64,000 bases of DNA from contig CM028908.1 in assembly GCA_016801845.1 (NCBI GenBank), positions 25,597,047 through 25,661,046 on the forward strand, written 5' to 3'. Source of the DNA: Polydactylus sextarius. Lineage: Eukaryota > Chordata > Actinopteri > Polynemidae. The notes beneath the pieces are model-generated. The model had not been told where the DNA came from, did no database searches, and saw nothing but the letters and a program-made list of their open reading frames with translations. Below, piece after piece: positions 1-12,976 of the stretch. The position numbers and the translations under genes were made by a program. Within the stretch, counting starts at the first letter, position 1, and every line of letters begins with the position of its first letter.

Positions 1-129
1 AATGAAGCCAGTCTGGGTAAGATGGAATAAAGGGTTAAAGACAAGATTGAGGAGAAGAAAAGATGGATGAGAAGTGATATTGACCTGATGTAAATATGAG
101 AGGAAGACGTAAGTGACAGAAATAGTGAC
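1..129. other. non-coding sequence at left edge
   Basis: Purine-rich unique-looking sequence with no convincing open frame or repeat. Confidence 0.5.
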
Positions 130-877
130 TTAAAGTTACACTACACAAGTCTGGTCTTTTTCTCTACGAAGCTCCTCCTATAGTCTCAGAGTAAGACCAA
201 GTTCAAGATGCACGATATGTAGCAACATAAACAGAGGAGCTGAGCATCATCACATGACACATTAGCCTTACGACTACTGACCACGGCTTTTTAAATGGGC
301 GGGGTTTATATACACGTTGACTCTGATTGGTTAACTCCTTCAACACGTCGACCAAACAGTAGAAAACTACCTGGAAAGACTGTTGCAGATCATTGCACAA
401 CGTTGTGCTGCTGAACTACCAACATCTAGAGATCGTAAACTCTGATGTTACAAGTGTTGAGACGGTGGAGGCAGCAGAGACCCTTCACCCTGTAAAGGCC
501 CATTTATGCTCCATTTGCTCACGGATGTTTGACATTTTATACTCCACATGCATACTTTATGTTGGCATAGTTGTTAAGCAATGCATCCACTAGAGGGCAG
601 TGCCGAGTTCAGAGGTCAGTTTCAAACAATAACAAAGATGGCGTTGGTAAAGGGGACCACAGTGTACTTGACCTATACTGTCCAACACTGCCCTGATGGT
701 TTCCAGTGGTATTACTCTGTTTGCTGTGTTAGTGTCCTGAAAATGCACGAAATCATGTGTGTAATGACGGACTCCATCCATATGCGAATGTGTATCCTGT
801 GTAGAGCATAAATGGTCATTTAACCGTCTCAGTCACTACGAAGCCCAACTTAAAAATCTTGTAAAATGAACCTTTAA
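130..877 (+). mobile_element. MITE-like repeat family A, copy 1 (interrupted)
   Basis: The left end (TTAAAGTTACACTA) and the right end (TGAACCTTTAA) are imperfect terminal inverted repeats. The body matches three other places in the window: 10272-10582 (inverted), 29150-29605 and 55474-55946. Shared internal landmarks are a GC-box next to a TATA-like run near 297-312, and a GCAGCAGAGACCCTTCA stretch. A second element is inserted at about 500-814. No coding capacity is seen, so this is probably a non-autonomous DNA transposon. The superfamily is not assigned. Confidence 0.7.
500..814. mobile_element. MITE nested inside family A copy 1
   Basis: The stretch begins CCATTTATGCTC and ends with its complement GAGCATAAATGG, giving a 12-bp terminal inverted repeat. 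The other copies of family A read straight through this point, which supports a later insertion. The short open frames inside are not protein-like. Confidence 0.6.
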
Positions 878-2108
878 TTAGCGGTTTGATGAAAGACAGT
901 GATGTTGAGTACGGGAACTGACAAAGACGTGTACTTTGCAGAGCAAAAGATTTGAAATTTGCGTCACCACCTATTTCTGTCTTTACAACTTTGTGGCTCA
1001 GTGGAAAAGATGGTGAGTTTACTTAGCCGTCACCAGAAAGCACTGATTTGATAGTGTGACCGGTTGAAGCATCGACCCACTGGATCCTTTGTTGTCCAGG
1101 AACTCAATGTTCAGGTTTTAAATGTAGTTTTGAGACACGGTGGACAGAGCGAAAAAGACGAGAAGAAGAGTAGGAGTGAAGAGAGATGGAGGACGAAGTG
1201 ATAAAGAGTCTTCTACATTATGTAAAATGATATTCATCTGGGACACATCAAACCAAAAGACCAAGATTCCAACAATCTGGATAAATGTGGATTATTGACG
1301 CTGCAAAACGAGCACGTTCCAGTCAGAATTCAAAAACTAGTTCTGCTCATAAATCCCTGCGAGACTTTCTGCTTTGAAACAAAACCAAGAACTGTGAAAA
1401 AGGAACATTTTACTATTAATTTTTTTGATGAATAAAATATTAGTGAACCAGAACAATCTGTAACATCCAGGAGGCAGAAGGAAAGAGCTGATTTTTTACA
1501 GTTTCGCATGATTTTTTTAAAAAAGTTATTTTTGAAGATTTTTCTGAACAACCTGGAAGCAAGTTTCATCTTCAGCAGCAGTTCAAACAGGAGCAGCATC
1601 AGACAGACTGAAAATGAAAACCACCTCTTTTGAGCTTCTTTGTTGGTAACGTTAGTTACAGTACATTCTCTTTTTGAATGTTTTTAATGTCACAAACACC
1701 TCATTGTTGTTACCTGGCAGCTGGAATTAGCTCCCATCAAAGGCAGGTGGTAGAGAATAAATCTGTTATAAAAATGACGTTTTGTTTTTTGACCAAAAGT
1801 AGCTCATTGTCTTGTTGGTTGGAGTAAGAATAGGTTCGGTATTGGTTGACCTTGCCATCTGTGAATCACAGGATTAGAAAAATGATCACAAGAATGATTA
1901 CCTATAGAGCTCATTGTTACAGAAATGCATTTAAAGTTGCTTTATCTAAGTTTTCTCTGCTGCTGATTACACTTATTACCAGTAGCAGGTGGCAGTGGCT
2001 TCACCCATGGTTGTGTTTACAAGAGGTGATGGATGGATGTGGTTGAAAACTTAGGAATAGCACCTTTAAGATGAGTTGGGGTTGTTAATAAATATATTGT
2101 TTTGTTTA
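878..2108. other. gene-free upstream sequence
   Basis: No exon, tRNA-like structure or clear repeat was recognised. The minus-strand frame near 1330-1599 is Phe/Lys/Ser-rich and looks like AT-rich shadow sequence. Confidence 0.5.
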
Positions 2109-2789
2109 TTAAAGTGATCGTCCAGAGTAATTTGAATCCAGCATTTATTTCACCACAAATATGAGTCAAATGCCCCCTGAAGAGATATTTTATGTTGGTC
2201 GATGGATTTTTTGAGTTTTACCATCTTTTGTTTTCACAATCAAATACTTAACAATGAAAGTAAATGGGGCAGTCAGCCAAACGTATATAAATTGTCATTT
2301 TTTAACCACTAATAAAGCTCAAAATATCACTTCACTTCAGCAGTAGCATAAATAGGGTGTAAGTGATCAATAGATTCATCTGTGTCTGTGAAGAGCGAGG
2401 AAAATGATGAATCTGATGTGGAACATCCTTCATCACCAGTTGTTATAAAACCAGACGTTGGGTAAGTCTTGTAAAACAGTGTTTTTAATAAACTCTCAGT
2501 TCACTTACTAAGTTATCAGTACTTCAGTTTATGTGTAGGGACCCTATTCATGCTACTGCTGAAGTGAAGTGATATTTTGAGCTTTATTAGTGGTTAAAAA
2601 ATGACAATTTAGATACGTTTGGCTGACTGCCCCATTTACTTTCATTGTTAACTATTTGGTTGTGAAAACAAAAGACGGTCAAACTTGATATTACTTCAAC
2701 CAATGTAAAATATCTCTTGAGGGGGAATTTGACTCATATTCACGGTGAAATAGACTCTGGGTTCATGTTACTCTGGACCATGACTTTAA
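2109..2789. mobile_element. fold-back (long inverted repeat) element
   Basis: Two arms of about 249 bp, 2109-2357 and 2541-2789, are inverted copies of each other with only scattered mismatches. Matching landmarks are CCAGAGTAA versus TTACTCTGG at the outer ends and CAGCAGTAGCAT versus ATGCTACTGCTG at the inner ends. They enclose a 183-nt loop, 2358-2540. This is the structure of a fold-back MITE. The loop is non-repetitive and has a short open frame followed by GTAAGT. Confidence 0.85.
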
Positions 2790-3911
2790 AGGACGGAGGC
2801 GGTATAAAGTAATCTTCAATTGCTCACAGTTTGCATCTAATAGTTTGATTGTGTCAAGCAGTGAAAGGACAGTTGAACATGGCTAAAACTATTTATATTA
2901 AAGAATCAAAGCCTGGGAAGCTGAAGACTGAAATAAGAAATCTTTTACCAAATGTTTCTAAATGCCATCTACCTACCAGGAGCAAGCCGCAGGCAGGAAG
3001 TCACTTAGTTGAATAAGCATAACACAGTCGATGAGAAGTGGCTTCGGGTGGCACTTAAAGAACAACAACCAACACTGCATTTATTTGTCATTATAGACAA
3101 TCGCAACAAGAAAGTCAAAGTGAAGTCATATATAAGACAAAAAACATAAAGTTGGGAGAAAATGATTGAGGAGAAGGTACAACAAAAACAGCAGCAAGGG
3201 CACATGGATGATGGAGTGAGTGGAAAAAGAAGAGATGGGTAATGAGAGCACAACAGCTGAAACACCAGTGGAGCAGACAGAGAGGGGTGACAGAGCTTAG
3301 GAGAGGCAAAACAGCCTGGAGGGCATGAGAGGGGGTGAGATAAAAAGAGCAAACACGAGGGAGAAAAAAAAACAAAACAAGACAGAAATAAAAGAACGAG
3401 AGAGGGAGAGAGAGGAAGTGATGACAGGTTGTGTTGCATGTTTGGGTTCAGAATGACAGTAGTGACAAGTGCCAGCGTTGTGAGGCCGATAAGGACCTGG
3501 GCTAACGCCTTGATGAAAACCCTTCAGAAACCTCTTTTCAAAACCTGTTGTTTGGCCTTTCTCAGCTCTCTTAGTCTCCTGCCACTGACAACAATAAGTA
3601 GAGTGAAGGAAAAAAAAAAAAAAAAGAAACAGCCGACAAATAAAAATGAAAAGAGGAAGAGACAGAGAGAGAGACAGAGGCTTCTCACTTTTGGTACGCT
3701 GGCCTCATTATGTCAAGACATGGTTGCAAGTGGGTGGAGTGAGAGGTAATGTGGTAGTAATATTTGTAAAGATAATGAAATAGGAAGAGAAAGGAGTGTG
3801 AGAGGAAACATATGAAATTATACTCATGAATTCTTCCTATTCTACAGGAAGGATGTTAGATAACCAGTTTAGAAAAGACAGTAGAGCTTTAGAGATGTGG
3901 GGAGGAGCTTC
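2790..3911. other. gene-free upstream sequence, purine-rich
   Basis: The stretch from about 3160 to 3430 is strongly GA-rich on the plus strand, and an A-run lies near 3609-3624. The 144-codon minus-strand frame across it is a Ser/Leu/Phe/Cys-rich product of this composition bias, not a supported gene. Confidence 0.5.
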
Positions 3912-4320
3912 ACTAGAGTAGAAGTAGAGACACTAGAGTCGAAGTAGAGACACTAGAGTCGAAGTAGAGACACTAGAGTAGAATAAAATAACTTTGGTTG
4001 AAGTTCAAGTCGTCACTAGAATGATTCTCCAGTAAAAGTCTTAAAGTATCTAGTATTTACTGTACTTCAGTATGACAGTAATCTATAAGTAAATGTAGTT
4101 AAGTGTAGAAAGTAAAAATAAAAGTACATGTTAATAAAACAGAAGAATATTATGAAGTTTATCCAGCACTTTAAAACATGGAGCTACAATAATCTTCATA
4201 GACAATGTCTTGAGTCTGAACTAAAGTACTAAAGTTGTTCTTTTTTCACTACATTTGTGTTTGATATTGATATTGTTGAAGTTTCTCCATCATCCACCTT
4301 TAAGATGGAGCCTCCACCAA
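3912..4320 (+). repeat. dispersed repeat family B, copy 1, with 20-bp minisatellite
   Basis: It starts with about 3.5 tandem copies of a 20-bp unit (ACTAGAGTCGAAGTAGAGAC and variants, 3917-3985). A roughly 340-bp body follows that is almost identical to 20750-21130. A third locus, 37481-37560, has the same 20-bp unit with a base change. Confidence 0.85.
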
Positions 4321-4489
4321 CCAAGTAAATCAGTCAATAGTACAGATACTCCTAAAACTAAACTCAAGTACAGTAGTGAAGTATTAGTACTACGTTACTA
4401 TACAATGCTGCTCAGCGTAGAGGTGAAAGGTTCAGCTGACACCTCGGGGTAAAACCAGAACTGGGGAGATTAAATAAATGTCATTTGGC

Positions 4490-4553
4490 TTTGAAACACC
4501 TCAGGGTGCCCCAGGAGGAGCTGGGACGAGGAAAACCTGGGCTACCTTACAAG
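4490..4553 (+). mobile_element. short LINE ORF remnant
   Basis: About 60 bp (containing CACCTCAGGGTGCCCCAGGA and GAGGAGCTGG) resembles the 3' part of the reverse-transcriptase ORF of common fish LINEs, where the peptide reads roughly GxPxEEL. The similarity is from memory and the fragment is short. Confidence 0.45.
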
Positions 4554-7500
4554 TTTACATCATTTAAACTGCTAAGATGTTTTTGAAAATCATCTTAAAG
4601 CCAAAACCACAACCTTCACAGAACATTCAGCAGTTTACCGCACTGTCGCGTTTCAAGTGACAGATCAAAGGAAATTTAAACACCAGTTATTAACCATATC
4701 ACCAACAACCTTCATGGTCATTTTGAAAGATGGTGAAGACAGTTGTTTTTTTGTGATGAGTTAAAACCTTCAGTATTTCTCAGACGTTGTCCAGAGATTT
4801 TGTTCACGTCAGTTTTCACTCAGTGGAAATACTCTGGTTGAAGTGAGAGGTTGTGCTTCTTCTGTTTTCTGATGGAAACATCAACACGACCACTCAGTCG
4901 TTGTGAATTCATTGACAAAGGATCAGTTTTATTCACATGTGAGTTCAATATCAAACTTTATTCAGACCTTGTACTTTGGTAAAAATGTCCAACTGGTTAA
5001 AAACATTTATAAACTCATACTCGTGGGCACAAATGATAATCCTTAGGGAAAAGGCAAAGATTTTTTTTCCCTTAAATGTTACAGAAACTAATGATTGTAA
5101 CACATCAGCGGTTGGGGAAGAGAACCGTGGTCTCTGGTGGTTATTTCATACACCTGAACATCCAACCTGACTCCCCAGTGAGTTTTATAAAAGGCCATTA
5201 ATCACTTCAGCTGGGTGTGTGTTTCAAAGTGACTCATTATTGATGGTAAATCTGAAACACAGAATTCAGATGACTGATATTCTTGAACTTTCTGGAGCTG
5301 CAGTGATCATTACCTGTTTTTGGGTCAAAAAAACAAGATGCATATTTTTATATCAGAGTGTTTTTTTTTTTTTTTTTTTTTTCAAATAGGCCAATGGGAG
5401 ACAGAATATGGGAGAAATGAAGGGCAAAAACACATCTATTGTAGTTCTGTAAACAATGTAAAGAATTGTTAAGCTGTGAAAACTTGTGGGAAAAGTGAAA
5501 TAGTACATACCTGTAGTAGCGTCAAGAGCAGTGTTTGACATTCACTCCAGCGCATTAGCATTAGCATTAGCATTACAGCTACCAAATGATGTAATGCGTA
5601 GAGGACAATTATCACTAGACTATGACAAGACGCCACAGTCTCGTCACTGTTTGGGAAACTCAACCTGAAGCAATTCAGATAAGGGTGGAGGGGTTGGTCT
5701 CTCCATCTCTACCATCCGACTGATCGCAGGCAAGTGACAGTTTCATGCAGATAATTAAGTAAACAAACTTACATCAGATAAATTAAATTATATTACAGCC
5801 CTATTTATTACAAGTTTTATTTAATATAGGTTTTATTATATTATGCATTTCCAGCCCTATAAACACTAATGTTCATGACCGACGTGATGATGATGTTACG
5901 CTATTGTTTGTTCGGCTGATTGTTTGTTTCCTTATTGGCTGTTACTGACACAAATGTTTTATATCACATCATTAGGGAGTGTTTAGGCAACGCAATGATT
6001 TCCTGAAAATGTTATTTGGTTATTTGACATTTTACATCTTGTCAGCAGAACAGCAGTTCTCAATTTATATCTGCCTAATCTAGGTTTTATCTCTAGCTAT
6101 TCTTGTTGTATTTATAGTTTATGTAGCATAGATAAGATAAAATAAAAGATAAAAAAGCAAACCCACAGTTTGAGTCTAGAGATTAATACAAAAGAAAAGT
6201 CTTAAATCATTAAATGTCTTTGTAGAACATCCACCTTAACAAGAAGCATCAGGAAGAACCTGCTCCTCTGTGTATGAGCCAAACTTAGCAATCTGAACGC
6301 TACAAGAGAAAAGAAAACTGAAAAAAATGAAATAAAATAAAAAAATTCCAGTATAAGAGAGAGTGAGAGCAGAGGCGGAAATGAAAGAGTGAATTATGAG
6401 AGGAGTGACAGGTAGGGTGGCTGGCACGGCAGAAAGCTGTGATTCCACAGAGAAAAACGAGAAAAAAAACAGATTTGAAGTTAATTTGCATTTCAAACTC
6501 AGTCGACTTCCTGCATGAGATGCCAGAAACCTGCTGATTTGCTCTCCACTCTCCCTCCCGATGTCTCATTTTATGTCTGTTTCAGTTTTTCTCTATTTTC
6601 CTGATTTACTGCAGATTTTTCTACTGTCTGTTTTCTATTTCTCTCACCAATTGGATTAATCTTACAGCGTTTCATTATTTCTATTTCCATGTGTCATGCT
6701 CTGTCTAGCTCTCTCCTCTGATGTTCTTTCCATCTTTATCTATTTATACTTTTATCCATCTTTATTGTGTACTGTATATTTTATTCCTTCTCTCTATTTT
6801 GGTCATTTCCTCATCTGTATTTAAACTGCATTAGTGAAGGATATTACTGAACCTCTGCTGATTTGTACATCGTGCCACTCAGATATTCAGGACTGGATCT
6901 CTGACTGAGTTATTGTTTTCAGGCAGTATCTTTTAAAAGATGAGTAAACTCTGTAGGGGTCCGCTGGCTTCACTTATTTCCTTCCCAGTTTGATTTCCTT
7001 TCATGTCACTTTTTCATCTAATCCTCGTCCTTTCTGTTCTCTTTGTCTTCTGTTTTCCTCAGTTTTCCCTCCTCTGTCTCCCGTGTTGCCCCTCAGATTG
7101 TTTTTCAGTCTCCATCTGTCCTCATTTGTGTCCTGCAGTGTCAAATACTATTATAGTGATAGAGTGAAGTCCCACAGTAGGGGGAGGCATAGACTCAGAG
7201 ACAAATTGGGAATTAAAGAGGTAAAGTGAAGGTAAAATGGAGAATAGATACTTACTGTTCACAACAGATGTCTTATCTTAACGATTATTTTCTTCCTTCT
7301 TTGGGTGTTTGATTCTAATAATAATAATATCACATAAAATAAAATGATTTATTGCATCAGCAGCTATTCACATTGATTATTGAGCTAATTGTTGCATCAC
7401 TGACATCTATGACTCACAGTTCAGTCACTAGTTATTCTGTTAGATCCTTTACATCCTCTCTGGTGGAGTTCGTTTGTCTTTTGACCAGTGTGCCAAGTCA

Positions 7501-9192
7501 AGCTCAAACAGTGGATCTTGTAACTTTGTTCTGGGTAAATGTTTTAAATAGAGTCACTTTGTTTGAAGATGCATTTCGCCCCGAGCTCATCAGCAAAAAA
7601 AAAAAAAACATGAAACAGCAGCGCTGATGTGAGCCTCTGGACAGAGAGACGAGCGTTTCTACACTCTGGTTTAAAGATTTAATTTCCCTCAGTTTGTGAA
7701 AGAGCAGCCTGGTTGAAGTATGTCAGAATAAACATATTACTGCATTCACAGAGCTTTATTAGTAACATTTACTCCTAATTGTTCACAACAATGCAGATAC
7801 AGGTCTGGAGCTTCAGTTTGTTTTCAGGAAGAGATCAGCTGGTTTGTGCATTTTCTTACAAAATTTTTAAATGTTAAAGTTTTAATTTTTTTGGGACTTT
7901 TTTTGCCCCTTAACCTTTAACACTCAAGTAGCACAGATCCGTGTATCTAAAGCGGAGGGTCCAGACGTCAGACTGTGTGTTTGAATGTTCAGGTGTGTGT
8001 TGTAGAACTAAAGTAGTCATTATTTTTAAAACATGTACATTTTTACCATTAATGGAATGTGGCAAGAACATGTAGAACACTCGTCTGAATTATCTACACT
8101 GGATTTAGAACATTTTGGATGGTTATGTTTATATAGTGGGTTAAAACAGAATACAATTTATTTCATCATATTGCCTAGGTTGTACTGAAAAAAAGATATA
8201 AGACAATATTGCACATTCCCAGAGCCTCTATAAATTCATTCAAACAGTGTAACATAATCACAGAAAATGCTTTGAGGTCTAAAGGTTGTTGAGTTAACGT
8301 TTGTCAACTAGTTTCACTGATGTGGATTAACACATGATAAAACCTTCTGAGCTCAAAATGAACATAAATGGATAAGGAAACAATATAAGCTGTTTTTATG
8401 TGGTTAGATCAATATGTGTTGTGTTTGATATCCATTGACAGAAGTAGCTTTAGTTTCCTTCGACATCCAACATCATGGAGTGTAAAGTTTTAATCTGTCA
8501 CCAAACAGACAAACGCAATTTGGATAAAACACACTTAGAGTATTGTTTTGGTGCTATTAAGGCTTCTTCTTATAGACCTTTCTGCAGAACGTGGCTCTGA
8601 GAAAAACAGAGCAAACAGTGATTGTGTTGAGTTGTTTGTTCCTCCCATGGCAGCAAATAGTAGATTCATCCTGGAAAAACGCTGACGTTCCTACTTTGTC
8701 CTTATTAAAGTGACTGTCTGACCAGTGGGAATTTAGTTGAACAACAACATAAAGAACAAGTCAACTGGGAGATTAATGACTCAATTTTACCTTTTATTAT
8801 TTAAGTTACTCTCACACACATCTACAGGTCAGATAACTGTGTTTCTCCTCGTTATTTCTTTACTCGTCTAGACGCCTCGATGTGTGTGTGTGCGCTCGCT
8901 AGTGTTTGTCAAGCTTTCGTTTCATTTCACGTGCAGGTTTATGTGTCTTTATGTGTGTTATGTTTCTTGCACTGAGCCACAGGAGGCCATCATTTGCCAC
9001 TTCAAAGTGCTTACCCATAATCCTTGGAGTGTGGATTCATTTGCACTTGAAACCCACAGAACGAGGGAAAGAGGCAGAAGGAGGGAAAAGGAGAGCAAGA
9101 GGGAGGAGAGCAAACGAGACACCGAAATGAGCTGAGAAAAACTCAGGATGTGTGCAATATAAAATTTGTTCTCAAGTGTCTCCAGACTGTAA
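4554..9192. other. gene-free upstream sequence
   Basis: No exon was recognised over 4.6 kb. Simple sequence includes a T-run at about 5360-5381, a (GCATTA)4 hexamer array near 5552-5575, and pyrimidine-rich stretches near 6570-6800 and 7010-7130. Open frames here are short and compositionally biased. Confidence 0.5.
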
Positions 9193-9218
9193 GTGTGTGT
9201 CTGTGTGTGTGTGTGTGT

Positions 9219-9255
<37 letters not shown>
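9193..9255. repeat. (GT)n microsatellite
   Basis: Interrupted GT dinucleotide tract. The Cys/Val frames over it are artefacts. Confidence 0.95.
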
Positions 9256-9256
<1 letters not shown>

Positions 9257-9409
9257 AAGCTGACATGACTCATTTTCACGACTGCTTCTTCCACCTCACT
9301 CGCTCTCTCTCCTCCTCCTTTTTCTTCCATCTTTTTTTTCCTTTCAGAGGCTCGAGGAAATCTCTGACAGGGATGCCCAAACGCATACCTCCTAATGCAG
9401 CGCATGGAT

Positions 9410-9410
<1 letters not shown>

Positions 9411-9504
<94 letters not shown>
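9411..9504. repeat. (CA)n microsatellite, 94 bp
   Basis: Uninterrupted CA tract of 47 units. The His/Thr frames are artefacts. Confidence 0.97.
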
Positions 9505-9505
<1 letters not shown>

Positions 9506-9680
9506 CTATCCCGGTTTGGATATTGCATTCGTTTCCATTCATTTCTTAAACCCTACACTTTAAAAAGAACCTCAGACATTTTTTCTTCACGAGAACCAGT
9601 TGGTCCCTGACAAGAGTGATGTTTTATAGCAACAGAAACACATTCGCACACACACACACGCACGCACTCACTCACACATA

Positions 9681-9930
9681 CAGTCTGGTTTCCATAACTT
9701 CAGGGGACATTTCATTGATTTGCATTCATTTCCTGGAGACTTTTCTAGAAAACCTAGAGATCTCAGTTGTTGGTACCACTTGTCTAAACCTGATCCTCAC
9801 CTCAACCAAACCTTAAATCATGTCTTCACCTTTTTTTCTTTTTTATGATATGGGGAATTGATTTTTGTCCCTATAATGTGAGTGTGTAAACAGATTTAAG
9901 TCCCCACAAAGTAAGGTATACCTAAATAAC
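9681..9930 (+). repeat. CA-flanked dispersed repeat, copy 1
   Basis: It starts CTGGTTTCCATAACTTC and ends near GGTATACCTAAATAACAC, and it is bordered on both sides by short CA tracts. The same sequence occurs at 24936-25096, also between CA tracts. Similar CA-flanked sequence is common in fish genomes as I recall it. Confidence 0.7.
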
Positions 9931-10271
9931 ACACATACACGCACACACACAAATACACCAGCTAATCTCTCTCTAAGCACACAGCTCTGAAGAGTCATGA
10001 GTAACCAGATTAACAGAATTTTTTCCATCCAACTCTGTTTTTCACTTTTCAGTTTCCTCTCCCACCATGAGTGTATGAGTGTTTACTACATCTGTGTGTT
10101 GGTGAACAGGTAGCAAACCTGTTTTTTTTTTTTTTTTTGCAACATTGTTTTAATTTGATTCATACAATCTTTGCTACTTAAATCAAACTTAATTGTTCTG
10201 TCTCTGAATTAACAACTTCATCATTCGGATATCTTGAATTTCACAATTAATGTGTCATTTTCATAGTCAGT

Positions 10272-10582
10272 GTGATGGTTAAATGATCCTCACAGGGTGA
10301 ATGAAGAGTCTCTGCTGCCTCCACTGTGACAAACAAACACTTGTAAGATCAGAGTCTACAACCTGGAGATGTTGGATTCACAAAGGATAAGATTTGCAAC
10401 AGTCATTCAGGGTAGTTTTCTCCTGTTTGGTAGATGTGTTCAAGAAGTTACCCAATCAGAGCCAACGTGTATATAAACCCCGCCCATTTAAAAAGCCGTC
10501 GTCAGTAGTCGTAAGACCGGGCATCTTGAACTTGGCCTTACTCTGAGACTAGGAGGAGCTTGGTGGAGGAAAAAGTGACCAG
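10272..10582 (-). mobile_element. MITE-like repeat family A, copy 2 (inverted)
   Basis: This is the reverse complement of family A (see 130-877), running from the GTGACCAGA end near 10580 back to the TCACAGGGTGAATGAAG end near 10300. It retains the GC-box/TATA-like module as TATATAAACCCCGCCC near 10472-10487. Confidence 0.75.
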
Positions 10583-12926
10583 ATTTTCAAAGACATCAAG
10601 AAAACAACACAGGGTGTTTGAAAAGTTAAGTTCTAGTCCAGGACTTTTGTATTATGTTTCTCTAATAACAGCAGAAACTGCGAGAAAAAAACTCAAATTC
10701 AGAAGCAGTAACTTGCACTAAAAACATCGAGCGCCTCTGAGCCACTCGTCTAGTCGAGCAGCTTGTCTGAGAAAAGACGAAGGGGATTGTTGTTTGTTGT
10801 TCGTTGTTCTTGTGACTTCAGGCTTGTCTCACAGCTCGTACACAGCAACATTTCACTCTGCACTTTTTCTACGACTTTCTCTTGTATATGAGCAGAGAAA
10901 CAGATGGAACTCAAAGATATTTCGCAGTTGCCATTTGATTGGATTTTACTTCTCTGGCAGATCTTATGAGAATTTATTTATCAGTTGCAGATGCTTTGAT
11001 TGTTTTGGGGTTTTTTTTAGGACATTTTTTGGGACTTTTTTCTCAAACACAACAATAAAATAAACTTTGTCTTCAAAATCAAAAGCACGTCATTCGACTT
11101 TTCATGTTTCTCTAAAACTCGAAGCCTCAGTTTTGGCTGAAGTGACAACAGAATTATCAATATCACAGAATATGGTGGAGAGAGATGAAAGACTTCATCT
11201 TGTAATTTGTGCAGTTTTTTCAAGGTTTGATGCTTCAAATTTTGGCTGATTAAAGTGTTTGTGTTTTTTGTTTTTTTTTTAACTCTAAATCCACTGATGT
11301 ATTTTCAGCCAACTGATTCACTGTTGCTCATTGTTCTGTTGATTTACTGAACCTCACAGACGTAACTGGCAGAAGATTCACCCTCCAGGGGTTTGAAATG
11401 AAGTTGCCAATGTTCAGTTGGAGATGAAGCACATCTAAAGATACAAAGAGACTTTGGATGTTATTTACTTAACATACTGGCAAACATAGAATATTATAAT
11501 ATTAAAATGGTTTCTGTAGTTAATAAGTTGTCATAGATAGAGATGTGTATTAGAGACCAATACGTTTGCCTTCCTTAGATCTGGGGCCCCAACAAAGACC
11601 CTAATAGTTGGATCCTGCAGTAATTGGGTTCATTGGGGGTGAAGTACAAATGCAGTTCAGACAGGAACCTTATTTACCACTCAAGGCTTTAAAAACAAAT
11701 AGTAAAATGTTAAATCAACTGTAAAACCCGTAGGCTGCTGTGGTCATGCTCGTAGTTTGTGATAAAAAAAAAAAAAGCCTGGCAGCAGTGTTTCATTTTA
11801 ACTTCAGTCTGTTTTTGCTTGCTGACACCAGAATTAATCTGGATCACTGTTTCACCATTTAACATTTAATAATTTAATGAAACATGTCAATGCAACATCA
11901 GTGTTAGTTTTCACAGGTTGACAGATATCATCCCTCGCTGCGTATTTTCTGTGAGAAGCCATGACAAGAAACTTGTAACCAAATATTCATCTCTATGATG
12001 GAATGAGCAGATTTATTCAATTAACAGATGTGGTTGGTTCATAAGTGCAGGTGGGGCAGTGCCCTTCTGAAAATAATCATCTGCACCAAAAAATAGTTAT
12101 AAATAAGGTTAAATGACTTAATAACTTATCTTGCAGTTTATTGTTTTGTTTGTGTTTTTCAACTATTTTGACTCTTTGAACTATAATTTAAAAATGTTTT
12201 TTTATGACTCAATCTCAGTTTAATAACAGTTGAGGGTCATTCAAACAGAGACAGAAACAAGTCTGGTCCAAGTTCATGTTCTGCTGCTGCTGCTAGTTTA
12301 CTGATTAGTCCACAACTAACGTTAGACCTAATGTGATCTGATCTAATGCAGTGATGGAGGAGCAGCATGAAACCTGCTGTGTCCAACAGGAGAGTTTCTG
12401 TCAGAAAATACATCTGAAAGACTGAAATTAGAAGATGAGTTAGTGATCAAGAAGCTTGACCGAGACATAAACATAACACAGGAAACTAAGGACAGAGGGA
12501 GGATGTACAACACCTTTAACATGGTATCAGATAGAAGAAGAAGAAGAAATGACATGTTGTTGCTCAATAAAGAAGACAGTATTTTACTATCAGTGTCTAC
12601 TGTTACAATCAAATGGATAAATGAGCCACAGCTGTGAGAAACAAGTCAAACAAAACACATTTACACTTTGTTATAAAACTAGACATGCTAGGTCAAATTG
12701 ATATCATGAGGCAGTTTCATTCAATTATTTCATTCATCAGTAGCTACATAGACTAAACCTAGACCATGCTTTGTGTTGCTGCTTACAGACACATTTATAT
12801 TATAGACCTGCTTGGTGTAATTATTATATCAATGAGGCTTTTAAATGTAGCCAGCCTATGATATTAAATCAACTATGTTGTTGGGTGTTGTTAGTGACTT
12901 TGTGTTCTGGTTTGTAACTGAACAGA

Positions 12927-12927
<1 letters not shown>
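10583..12927. other. gene-free upstream sequence
   Basis: No exon or clear repeat recognised. The 89-codon frames at 10794-11063 (plus) and 12343-12612 (minus) have no recognisable motif. Confidence 0.45.

Positions 12928-12973
<46 letters not shown>
12928..12973. repeat. (TA)n microsatellite
   Basis: 46 bp of alternating TA. Confidence 0.95.

Positions 12974-12976
<3 letters not shown>

Noticed and set aside
3005..3439. 144-codon minus-strand frame
   Set aside because: Ser/Leu/Phe/Cys-rich product of a long GA-rich tract. No domain, no supporting context.
3912..3985. Short evenly spaced repeats resembling a CRISPR array
   Set aside because: Direct head-to-tail 20-bp units without spacers, in a vertebrate genome. 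A minisatellite.
9172..9549. Cys/Val and His/Thr repeat frames on both strands
   Set aside because: Translations of CA/GT microsatellites.
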